Shown: positions 1 to 6,005 of the stretch, piece after piece
Numbering within the stretch: the stretch's first letter is position 1
Layout of the letters: every line of letters begins with the position of its first letter
DNA from: Flavobacterium psychrophilum
Lineage (GTDB): Bacteria; Bacteroidota; Bacteroidia; Flavobacteriales; Flavobacteriaceae
DNA length: 6,005 bases
NCBI GenBank assembly: GCA_945897545.1
Contig: CAMDGJ010000170.1
Coordinates: forward strand, 1-6,005
Direction of reading: 5' to 3'
Program-made: the position numbers and the translations under genes
The notes under the pieces: model-generated
The model's database searches: none
Told to the model about the DNA's origin: nothing
What the model saw: the letters and a program-made list of their open reading frames with translations, nothing else

Positions 1-56
1 CCAAGAACTACGGCTTGTAGTTTAGATGTTTCATTATTTACATTTAATTCCAACAT
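1..56 (-). CDS. N-terminal fragment of a probable dimethylarginine dimethylaminohydrolase / amidinotransferase-family protein (cut by window edge)
   Basis: An ATG on the minus strand at 56-54 opens a frame that stays open to the window edge and gives MLELNVNNETSKLQAVVL, followed by a GG that starts a Gly codon. From memory, Bacteroidota proteins of the dimethylarginine dimethylaminohydrolase/arginine deiminase-like family start almost the same way (M-L-x-L-N-x-N-E-T-S-x-L-x-A-V-V-L-G), and they often sit directly after citrate synthase in flavobacteria. Members hydrolyse or transfer guanidino groups of arginine derivatives in the cytoplasm. Only 18 complete codons are visible, so the Cys/His catalytic residues cannot be checked. 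The gene starts 61 nt after the gltA stop and lies beyond the gltA terminator, so it probably has its own promoter. No Shine-Dalgarno motif is visible, as is usual in this phylum. The frame and start are seen directly; the family name is inferred from a short N-terminus. Confidence 0.6.
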   Translation of the reverse strand, partial: MLELNVNNETSKLQAVVL

Positions 57-70
57 ATTTTGGTTTTGTT

Positions 71-78
71 CAAAGATA
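71..78 (-). promoter_or_regulatory. Candidate TAnnTTTG (-7) promoter element for the gene starting at 56
   Basis: On the minus strand this reads TATCTTTG, an exact match to the Bacteroidota -7 consensus TAnnTTTG, and it ends 14 nt before the ATG at 56. A transcript from it would have a very short leader of roughly 8-10 nt. The only nearby TTTG that could act as a -33 box (91-94) is just 12 bp away, shorter than the usual spacing of about 19-23 bp. The call therefore rests on the -7 box alone. The box directly follows the T-run of the gltA terminator. Confidence 0.35.
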
Positions 79-80
79 AA

Positions 81-107
81 AAAAGCTCTACAAATTGTAG
101 AGCTTTT
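81..107 (-). terminator. Rho-independent terminator of gltA
   Basis: A perfect inverted repeat has 11-bp arms (AAAAGCTCTAC and GTAGAGCTTTT) around a 5-nt loop. On the minus strand the hairpin runs straight into seven T residues. It begins 10 nt after the gltA stop codon, which is ideal for terminating gltA. The arms are also flanked by A and T runs in the other direction, so some bidirectional activity is possible. Confidence 0.9.
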
Positions 108-117
108 AAAATGAAAT

Positions 118-1401
118 TTATCTATTTTCAATTGCTTTGAATTCTCTCAAAGGATATCCTGTATAAATTTGTCTAGGTCGTCCTATAGGTTCCTTGTTTT
201 CTCGCATTTCTTTCCATTGTGCTATCCATCCTGGCAATCTTCCTATGGCGAACATTACGGTAAACATATCCGTCGGAATTCCTATAGCTCTATAGATAAT
301 TCCGGAATAGAAATCAACATTTGGATACAATTTTCTAGAAACAAAATATTCATCAACTAAAGCTAATTGCTCTAATTTTTTTGCTATATCCAAAATTGGA
401 TCAACAACACCCAAAGTCTTTAAAACTTCATCTGCTGCAGCTTTTATTATTTTCGCTCTTGGATCAAAGTTTTTATACACTCTATGTCCAAAACCCATTA
501 ATCTAAAAGGGTCGTTTTTATCTTTGGCTTTAGCCAAATATATTTCAGTATCGCCACCGTTTGCATGAATTTCTTCAAGCATTTCAAGAACCGCTTGGTT
601 AGCACCGCCGTGTAATGGTCCCCAAAGCGCGGAAATTCCAGCAGAAATCGAAGCAAACAGACCAGCATGAGAAGAACCTACCATTCTTACTGTAGAAGTA
701 GAACAGTTTTGCTCATGATCAGCATGCAGAATAAATAATTTATCCAATGCGTCTACAATAACTGGATTAGCGGTATAAGGTTGTGTTGGCAATTTGAACA
801 TCAATTGCATAAAATTCTCAACATATCCTATTGTGTTGTCGTAATAATTTAATGGAAAACCCAAACTTTTTCTATACGTCCATGAAGCAATTACCATAAA
901 TTTACCCAAAAGTTTACAAACTGCTTCATACAATTCGTCTTCGTTTTCTGGATTTACAGCTTTTGGATTAAAAGCGATTAAGGCGCTTGTCAAAGCAGAC
1001 AAAACACCCATCGGGTGGGCGGTTGTAGGAAAACCATCGATGATGCTTTTCATTTCCTCATTCACTAAAGTATATTTTCTGATATGAGTTTCGAAATCCA
1101 AAATTTTTGCTGGCGTAGGCAACTCCCCATAAATTAATAAATAACATACTTCAAGAAAATTTGACTTTTCAGCTAATTCTTCGATTGAATACCCTCTATA
1201 ACGTAAAATTCCTTCTTCGCCGTCCAGAAAAGTAATATTACTAGTACAAGCACCTGAATTTTTATATCCTGGGTCTAAAGTAACTGCTCCTGATAAATCA
1301 CGTAATTTACTAATATCGACAGAGACTTCATTTTCTGTACCGATGAATATTGGCAATTCATATATTTTGCCGTCAATTTCTAATTTTGCTGTTTTTGACA
1401 T
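118..1401 (-). CDS. gltA: Citrate synthase (type II, hexameric bacterial type)
   Basis: This 427-residue protein condenses acetyl-CoA with oxaloacetate to citrate, the entry step of the TCA cycle, in the cytoplasm. The length matches the large bacterial type II citrate synthases (E. coli GltA is 427). All three catalytic residues stand in their signature contexts: His264 in GPLHGGAN, His306 in GFGHRVYK and Asp363 in YPNVDFYSG. The substrate-site histidines around LHADHE (226-229) and arginines at 307, 314, 388 and 410 (IGRPRQIYTG) are also in place. The N-terminal 50 or so residues form the small beta-rich domain typical of this type. The ATG at 1401 gives the expected MSKTAKLEIDG opening. 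No Shine-Dalgarno motif is seen, only an AT-rich leader. The gene has its own upstream promoter candidate and a downstream terminator, and it lies 154 nt after eno on the same strand. No damage is seen. The function is very secure. Confidence 0.98.
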   Translation of the reverse strand: MSKTAKLEIDGKIYELPIFIGTENEVSVDISKLRDLSGAVTLDPGYKNSGACTSNITFLDGEEGILRYRGYSIEELAEKSNFLEVCYLLIYGELPTPAKILDFETHIRKYTLVNEEMKSIIDGFPTTAHPMGVLSALTSALIAFNPKAVNPENEDELYEAVCKLLGKFMVIASWTYRKSLGFPLNYYDNTIGYVENFMQLMFKLPTQPYTANPVIVDALDKLFILHADHEQNCSTSTVRMVGSSHAGLFASISAGISALWGPLHGGANQAVLEMLEEIHANGGDTEIYLAKAKDKNDPFRLMGFGHRVYKNFDPRAKIIKAAADEVLKTLGVVDPILDIAKKLEQLALVDEYFVSRKLYPNVDFYSGIIYRAIGIPTDMFTVMFAIGRLPGWIAQWKEMRENKEPIGRPRQIYTGYPLREFKAIENR

Positions 1402-1440
1402 GGTATTGTTTGGAAATAAATATTTTTTTTAATTATTTTC

Positions 1441-1473
1441 CAAATTTAGGGATTTAGAACCGGAATAAAAAAA
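1441..1473 (-). promoter_or_regulatory. Candidate gltA promoter
   Basis: On the minus strand 1448-1441 reads TAAATTTG, an exact fit to the Bacteroidota -7 consensus TAnnTTTG. A run of T residues at 1473-1467 lies 18 bp upstream and is a plausible weak -33 box (consensus TTTG). Transcription starting 5-7 nt past the -7 box would give a leader of about 33 nt before the ATG at 1401. The site lies between the eno terminator and gltA, consistent with separate transcription of gltA. Confidence 0.55.
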
Positions 1474-1506
1474 GAAATTCGCGATGAAAATGTTAAAAAC
1501 AAACAA

Positions 1507-1539
1507 AAAAAGCCATTTACTTTACGCAAATGGCTTTTT
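1507..1539 (-). terminator. Rho-independent terminator of eno
   Basis: A perfect 12-bp stem (AAAAAGCCATTT with AAATGGCTTTTT) encloses a 9-nt loop. On the minus strand it is followed by a run of seven T residues and then GTTT. It begins 16 nt after the eno stop codon. The flanking A/T runs make it potentially active in both directions, but only eno enters it from a neighbouring gene. Confidence 0.92.
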
Positions 1540-1555
1540 AATAAAAATAGTACTT

Positions 1556-2878
<1,323 letters not shown>

Positions 2879-2888
2879 TTATTTATTA

Positions 2889-2924
2889 CAAATGTATTAT
2901 TTCTAGAATTAACGGTACATCAAA
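2889..2924 (-). promoter_or_regulatory. Candidate eno promoter
   Basis: On the minus strand 2896-2889 reads TACATTTG, an exact match to TAnnTTTG. A TTTG at 2924-2921 could be the -33 box, but the 24-bp spacing is slightly longer than usual. A start 5-7 nt downstream would give a leader of about 34 nt before the ATG at 2848, nearly the same geometry as at gltA. The -7 box is convincing; the -33 box is weak. Confidence 0.5.
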
Positions 2925-3044
2925 AACGATTAATTTTATTAACGATAACGATATAATAATATTAAGATAAATGGCTTAGGCTATTTCAGAAATTATTTTG
3001 CCGGTTTCATGGAAAAATGACTTTTACAAGCGCTGTCGAGAGGA

Positions 3045-3113
3045 TTACTACTGCTCATTTTTTTTAACCATTAAGTCATTAAGAATCTTTAAGAAAATTG
3101 GGGCAGATACATT
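3045..3113 (+). repeat. Diverged direct repeat, copy A (CATTAAG-rich)
   Basis: The core at 3066-3099 matches copy B (3234-3267) at 31 of 34 positions by hand count, with no gaps. The core itself is built of near-copies of CATTAAG (CATTAAG, CATTAAG, CTTTAAG). Similarity continues on the left as TACTACTGCTC plus a T-run (copy B: TACTATTACTTCTCC plus a T-run) and on the right as GCAGATACATT (copy B: GCAGAGCTACATT). From memory, short sequences of this CCATTAAG type are scattered in Flavobacterium intergenic regions; I could not check this. Confidence 0.75.
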
Positions 3114-3209
3114 GGACTGATTTTTCTGGGATTCGAATGGGGTGTTGCGCTGTTTTGGAATTGTTTGCATGGACCTCTCAAAAAACTCTTTTATAAGGGC
3201 TTATGGGTG

Positions 3210-3282
3210 TACTATTACTTCTCCTTTTTTTCAAACCATTAAGGCATTATGAATCATTAAGAAAATTAAGCAGAGCTACATT
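3210..3282 (+). repeat. Diverged direct repeat, copy B (CATTAAG-rich)
   Basis: This is the second copy of the unit at 3045-3113, offset by 168 bp at the core (3234-3267). Its heptamers read CATTAAG, CATTATG and CATTAAG. It has the same T-run immediately before the core and the same AGCAGA-ACATT flank after it. The copies differ more outside the core than inside it, so the core may be the conserved or more recently mobile part. Confidence 0.75.
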
Positions 3283-3395
3283 CATTTGTTTGGAAATGGA
3301 CTATAGAAAAAGCTTATTAAAACGACTCATTATCAAATATATAGATTAAATTCATGTTCTGATCTACCTCGGCCAAAAACCTGTTTTGCCCGCTC

Positions 3396-3423
3396 TTATT
3401 TTTAATGTATCCCTTAAAAATAA
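3396..3423. repeat. Perfect AT-only inverted repeat before the pseudogene start
   Basis: TTATTTTTAA (3396-3405) and TTAAAAATAA (3414-3423) are exact reverse complements separated by 8 nt (TGTATCCC). The repeat ends 6 nt before the ATG at 3430. It could be an old operator, a hairpin in the leader of the former gene, or chance in AT-rich DNA. The stem has no G-C pairs, so it would be a weak terminator. Confidence 0.45.
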
Positions 3424-3429
3424 AAAACG

Positions 3430-4190
3430 ATGAGAACAACAGCCAACCCCATCCTCAGCAGTAATTCGAACAAAACTGTAGAATTATTGAGCAGAATTGC
3501 TGCCTAAATCCCTTTGCCAAAGGCTAACTGAATTCCGGAAAAGACATCGAGAACGTACTCGATGAGTTAAAACGCTGGCCGATTTGGATTTAGGCCAACT
3601 AGTAAATAGCAGCTTTTATGGACTGGTTTTAGAGCTACAACGATTCTTTGGCTGCCAACCAAAAAGTGGGATTCTACGGTCTCGATGTTTATAGTTTCAT
3701 GAAGTCAATGCATTCCATCTTTCAATATCTAGAGAGAAAATGAACCCATAGCACTTGAGTTTATCAAAAAAGTAATAGAATGTTTTGAGCCTTACGGCAG
3801 AGAGTAAGGTCAGACCTATGCGAGAGCGTCTGCGTTGGCTACGGAATTGTGCGACAAAGACGTGGTGCATCTCCTGACCGAAATACAATTTTAGGTCGAA
3901 AGTTACAATTCGGATGCGGAAAATGTGATGAGCACGGAACAAAATGCTTATGTGATCCGAAATGCCGAAAAGTATTATCAGGCAATGATCAACAGATGGG
4001 CTACATCCGTGACCAGCACATGCTTTCCATCCTGGAACTGATGGAGTATAATCACAAAGCCACCAAAGCCATTGTTTGAGAACACAACACCCTCATAAGC
4101 AATCCCCGAGACAGCGATATGCTAGCCGAAGGAATGATCACTATAGGACGATTGCCTAGGGAACAATTTGCAGCCGTTGACTTTCGTTAA
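3430..4190 (+). pseudogene. Degraded erythromycin esterase-family gene (frameshifts, many stops, internal and C-terminal loss)
   Basis: Reading through damage recovers a protein of the erythromycin esterase family (the EreA/EreB-like superfamily, hydrolases of about 400-450 residues; most Bacteroidota members have unknown substrates). ATG 3430 opens MRTTANPILSSNSNKTVELL and stops at 3505. A second segment starts at 3504 in another frame: LNPFAKG, then NSGKDIENVLDELKRWPIWI, then SYNDSLAANQKVGFYGLDVY up to 3743. A third, shifted by one base within AAAA (3737-3740), gives ALEFIKKVIECFEPYG, GQTYARA and STEQNAYVIRNAEKYYQAMI. From 4002 the frame returns: YIRDQHMLSILELMEY, KAIV, EHNTL, DMLAEGMITIGRL, ending at 4190. 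In-frame stops are at 3525, 3591, 3600, 3603, 3630, 3805, 3892 and 4077. The segment that should carry the catalytic GExxHG motif is missing, the family's HNTH reads HNTL, and the last 100 or more residues are absent. GC (about 45-48% in sampled 60-nt lines) is somewhat above the neighbours. It is certainly non-functional as an esterase; the family call is from remembered motifs. Confidence 0.85.
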
Positions 4191-4341
4191 TTGGAGTATT
4201 TGGTTGGTTAATACCCAAATTTTGTCTTTTTTAGAAAAATCTCTAAATTTTTAGTTGCAGTATCTAACCTTTCAACTTGTTGCTGTTTTTATAAATTGAG
4301 CATCCTTTTTTCAGGAGTTGGTGCTAGTCATAATACAGCAC

Positions 4342-6005
4342 TTATTTTTTGATTATTCGAACAATGCCTTTTGTATTATTGGCTTTCACTTCAACGAAGT
4401 AAATCCCGCTAGGCAAATAATTTAGATTCAGCATCGTTTTTAATGAATTGGGATGCGCAATAAATACGGATTCTCCCATAACATTATATAGCTGAATGTC
4501 TGAGATTATATCAGGATAAATTAAAGTAAGATAATCTTCTACCGGATTTGGATAAAATTGTAACTCTTTACTATTAAAAACTGTAATTCCAAGAGTACCA
4601 TCAACCAACACCTCTACCTCTAATGGAGAGATGCTACGACAACCGTTTACAGTTTGCATGGCATAATATTTATTTCCCTGAACAAGAATGGCTTTCAAAT
4701 CTAATGGAATTCTATTTGCTAATGCATCATCAAGAGAGCTATACCAACATACGTTACTTCCACTAACCACTAAATCGGAGATGGTTTTTGGAATATCCAT
4801 AATAAAATATTGAATGGATGCTCCAATGGGTGGCGCTGTACTATTAACCACTATACTCATAGTAGCTGCATTGGCACAAACTCCGGCGATTGGAGTAAAG
4901 GTATATGTAGTACTTATAGCATTATTTAATGCTGGCGTCCAAGTTCCCGTAATAGCATTAATCGATTTCGTTGGCAATTGCTCCAAAGTCGTTCCTGAAC
5001 AAATAGATCCTACTTGCGTGAAGGTTGTGGTGGTGTTTGACGAAACCAAAACCTGCACCTCAGCACTATAAACAGAACCACATACCCCACTCGTATTCAT
5101 CACTCTAAACCAAGTTGTTTGTTGTAAATTAGTGGCGGTATAAACTGCTGCCGTTTCCCCATATAGATCCATAAAATCATTTGCTGTTGCAGAAGTAGTA
5201 GAATATTGCCATTGGATATCTCCAATAGAACCTGCGCCATAGGTAAGTGTTTTGCTGCCGCCTGCACAAACAGCAGATGCCCCTGTTATTGTTTTAATTA
5301 CAGGGGTAGGATCAACATGAATCAAAACCGGTTCCGTTGCTGCTTTTGCACATACCCCACTAGATACTATCGCTTTAAAATAAGTTGAAGTGAGCAAATT
5401 CGTTGCGGTATAAGTGTCTGAAGTAGCAGAGGAAATAGCAACAAAAGTACCCGGGAAACCTCCCACATCTGGAGCTTTTTGCCATTGAACAGTTCCTTCA
5501 TAACCAATCAAAGTCAATACTGTAGTGTTCGATGTTTTACAAACCGAAACATCCCCTCCGTCAATATAACCCTCAACTGGAACAGGATCAACTACAACCT
5601 GGACCGCAAGACTGTATTTGGGGTCACAAACACCACTGGTATTCATTACTCTAAACCAAGTTGTTTGTTGTAAATCAGTGGCGGTATAAACCTCTGCCGT
5701 TTCCCCATATAGATCCATAAAATCATCTGCTGTTGCCGAAGTATTAGAATATTGCCATTGGATATCTCCAATAGAACCTGTGCCATAAGTTAGTGTTTTG
5801 CTGTCTCCCGCACAAACGGCAGATGCCCCTGTTATTGTTTTAATTACAGGCGTAGGATCAACATGAATCAGAACCGGTTCCGTTGCTGCTTTTGCACATA
5901 CCCCACTAGATACTATCGCTTTAAAATAAGTTGAAGTGAGTAAGTTCGTTGCTGTATAAGTGTCTGAAGTAGCTAAAGAAATAGCTACAAACGTACCTGG
6001 AAAAC
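4342..6005 (-). CDS. C-terminal part of a large secreted T9SS protein with Ig-like repeats (N-terminus outside window)
   Basis: The minus-strand frame is open from the window edge to a TAA at 4342-4344, giving 553 codons. The internal ATG at 5718 is not the start, because it lies inside a repeat and the frame continues upstream without a stop. Domains in reading order are Ig-like modules of about 90 residues in alternating types. One type has WQYS...MDLYGET, the other WQKAPD...GGFPGTFVAIS, and each has a VC near its start and a SGVC near its end, likely a disulfide pair. These resemble the CHU_C-associated Ig-like family. Next come a module at 4843-5022 (QVGSICSGTTLEQLP...ITGTW...AGVCANAATMSIVVN) and another at 4600-4812 (YYAMQTVNGCRS). 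The protein ends in a T9SS type A sorting domain at 4345-4563 (LQFYPNPVEDYLTL, LYNVMGE, LPSGIYFVEV, IIKK). Such proteins are exported by Sec, then by the type IX system, and attached to the cell surface or released. The repeats suggest an adhesin or a stalk for an enzyme domain not seen here; the substrate is unknown. It is convergent with the pseudogene. Confidence 0.93.
   Translation of the reverse strand, partial: FPGTFVAISLATSDTYTATNLLTSTYFKAIVSSGVCAKAATEPVLIHVDPTPVIKTITGASAVCAGDSKTLTYGTGSIGDIQWQYSNTSATADDFMDLYGETAEVYTATDLQQTTWFRVMNTSGVCDPKYSLAVQVVVDPVPVEGYIDGGDVSVCKTSNTTVLTLIGYEGTVQWQKAPDVGGFPGTFVAISSATSDTYTATNLLTSTYFKAIVSSGVCAKAATEPVLIHVDPTPVIKTITGASAVCAGGSKTLTYGAGSIGDIQWQYSTTSATANDFMDLYGETAAVYTATNLQQTTWFRVMNTSGVCGSVYSAEVQVLVSSNTTTTFTQVGSICSGTTLEQLPTKSINAITGTWTPALNNAISTTYTFTPIAGVCANAATMSIVVNSTAPPIGASIQYFIMDIPKTISDLVVSGSNVCWYSSLDDALANRIPLDLKAILVQGNKYYAMQTVNGCRSISPLEVEVLVDGTLGITVFNSKELQFYPNPVEDYLTLIYPDIISDIQLYNVMGESVFIAHPNSLKTMLNLNYLPSGIYFVEVKANNTKGIVRIIKK
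5051..5459 (-). repeat. Tandem 546-bp repeat inside the T9SS gene, downstream copy
   Basis: This stretch matches 5597-6005 at a constant offset of 546 bp (182 codons, so the frame is kept). Hand comparison of 5101-5459 with its partner gives about 26 differences in 359 positions, roughly 93% identity with no gaps. In protein terms it covers most of one pair of Ig-like modules. Similarity fades at the low-coordinate end near 5051, where the protein moves on to the unique C-terminal modules. Confidence 0.92.
5597..6005 (-). repeat. Tandem 546-bp repeat inside the T9SS gene, upstream copy (continues beyond window)
   Basis: This is the partner of 5051-5459 and is cut by the window edge in the FPGTFVAIS segment. 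Since the similarity is still strong at 6005, the repeat array probably continues outside the window and more copies are likely. Between the two stretches, 5460-5596 encodes the part of the unit (VEGYIDGGDVSVC...KAPDVGG) whose equivalent would lie beyond 6005. Confidence 0.9.

Larger units (their letters stand above)
2950..3429. other. Non-coding spacer with degenerate repeats between eno and the esterase pseudogene
   Basis: I find no credible gene on either strand in these roughly 480 bases: all frames are broken by stops and no family is recognisable. The stretch holds two diverged copies of a CATTAAG-based repeat about 168 bp apart and, at its right end, an AT-only inverted repeat. Fainter similarity outside the repeat cores (a CATGGA followed by ACTTTTACAAG or ACTCTTTTATAAGG) suggests that the duplicated unit is longer than the core, perhaps from about 2999 and 3152 respectively. 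It may be decayed remnant sequence belonging with the neighbouring pseudogene, but nothing identifies it. Confidence 0.5.

Noticed and set aside
3045..3282. CRISPR array
   Set aside because: There are only two diverged copies, the spacing of about 130 nt is far too long, and no cas genes are present.
3397..3404. TATTTTTA as a -7 promoter box for the former esterase gene
   Set aside because: It misses the final G of TAnnTTTG and has no suitable TTTG about 20 bp upstream. It is also simply one arm of the AT-only inverted repeat.
3697..3942. 81-codon minus-strand open frame
   Set aside because: It lies antisense to the esterase pseudogene, whose plus-strand reading gives a clear family match. 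The minus-strand translation resembles nothing recognisable.
3849..4079. 76-codon plus-strand open frame
   Set aside because: It is mostly an out-of-frame reading of the pseudogene up to about 4001, and only its tail (IRDQHMLSILELMEY) coincides with the true frame. It is not an independent gene.
4302..4341. Possible terminator after the T9SS gene (GTGCT/AGCAC at 4321-4341; TCCT/AGGA just upstream)
   Set aside because: The stems are only 4-5 bp, and no T-run follows on the minus strand. The 151-bp gap 4191-4341 shows no convincing terminator or gene.
5716..5718. ATG at 5718 as the start of the T9SS protein
   Set aside because: The frame stays open to the window edge, with the same repeat sequence upstream. 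The equivalent Met also occurs at 5172 inside the next repeat copy.

Overview
The window looks like chromosomal DNA of a flavobacterium (Bacteroidota, close to Flavobacterium). Supporting signs are AT-rich DNA, genes without Shine-Dalgarno motifs, TAnnTTTG-type promoter elements, a protein ending in a type IX secretion (T9SS) sorting domain, and citrate synthase and enolase sequences of the Bacteroidota type. All identifications come from reading the sequence and remembered family features; no search was run.

Layout. On the minus strand, from right to left, enolase (eno, 1556-2848) is followed by citrate synthase (gltA, 118-1401) and then the first 18 codons of a gene that resembles the dimethylarginine dimethylaminohydrolase/amidinotransferase family (1-56). 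eno and gltA each have a TAnnTTTG element about 40 nt before the start codon and a strong hairpin plus T-run terminator after the stop codon. They therefore read as adjacent single-gene transcription units of central carbon metabolism (glycolysis and entry to the TCA cycle).

Upstream of eno lies an accessory stretch. Positions 2950-3429 are non-coding and hold two diverged copies of a repeat built on CATTAAG heptamers, plus a perfect AT-only inverted repeat. Positions 3430-4190 (plus strand) hold a wrecked gene of the erythromycin esterase family, which neither strand shows as a long ORF. It can be rebuilt only by reading through eight in-frame stop codons, two compensating frameshifts and one inferred internal deletion.

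From 4342 to the right edge, on the minus strand and convergent with the pseudogene, is the C-terminal 553 codons of a large secreted T9SS protein. It is made of Ig-like modules and includes a 546-bp (182-residue) tandem repeat whose copies are about 93% identical in DNA. Its N-terminus is outside the window.

I see no CRISPR array, RNA gene, transposase or intact novel system. The most interesting items are the hidden pseudogene, the recently duplicated adhesin-like repeat, and the repeat-bearing spacer next to eno.
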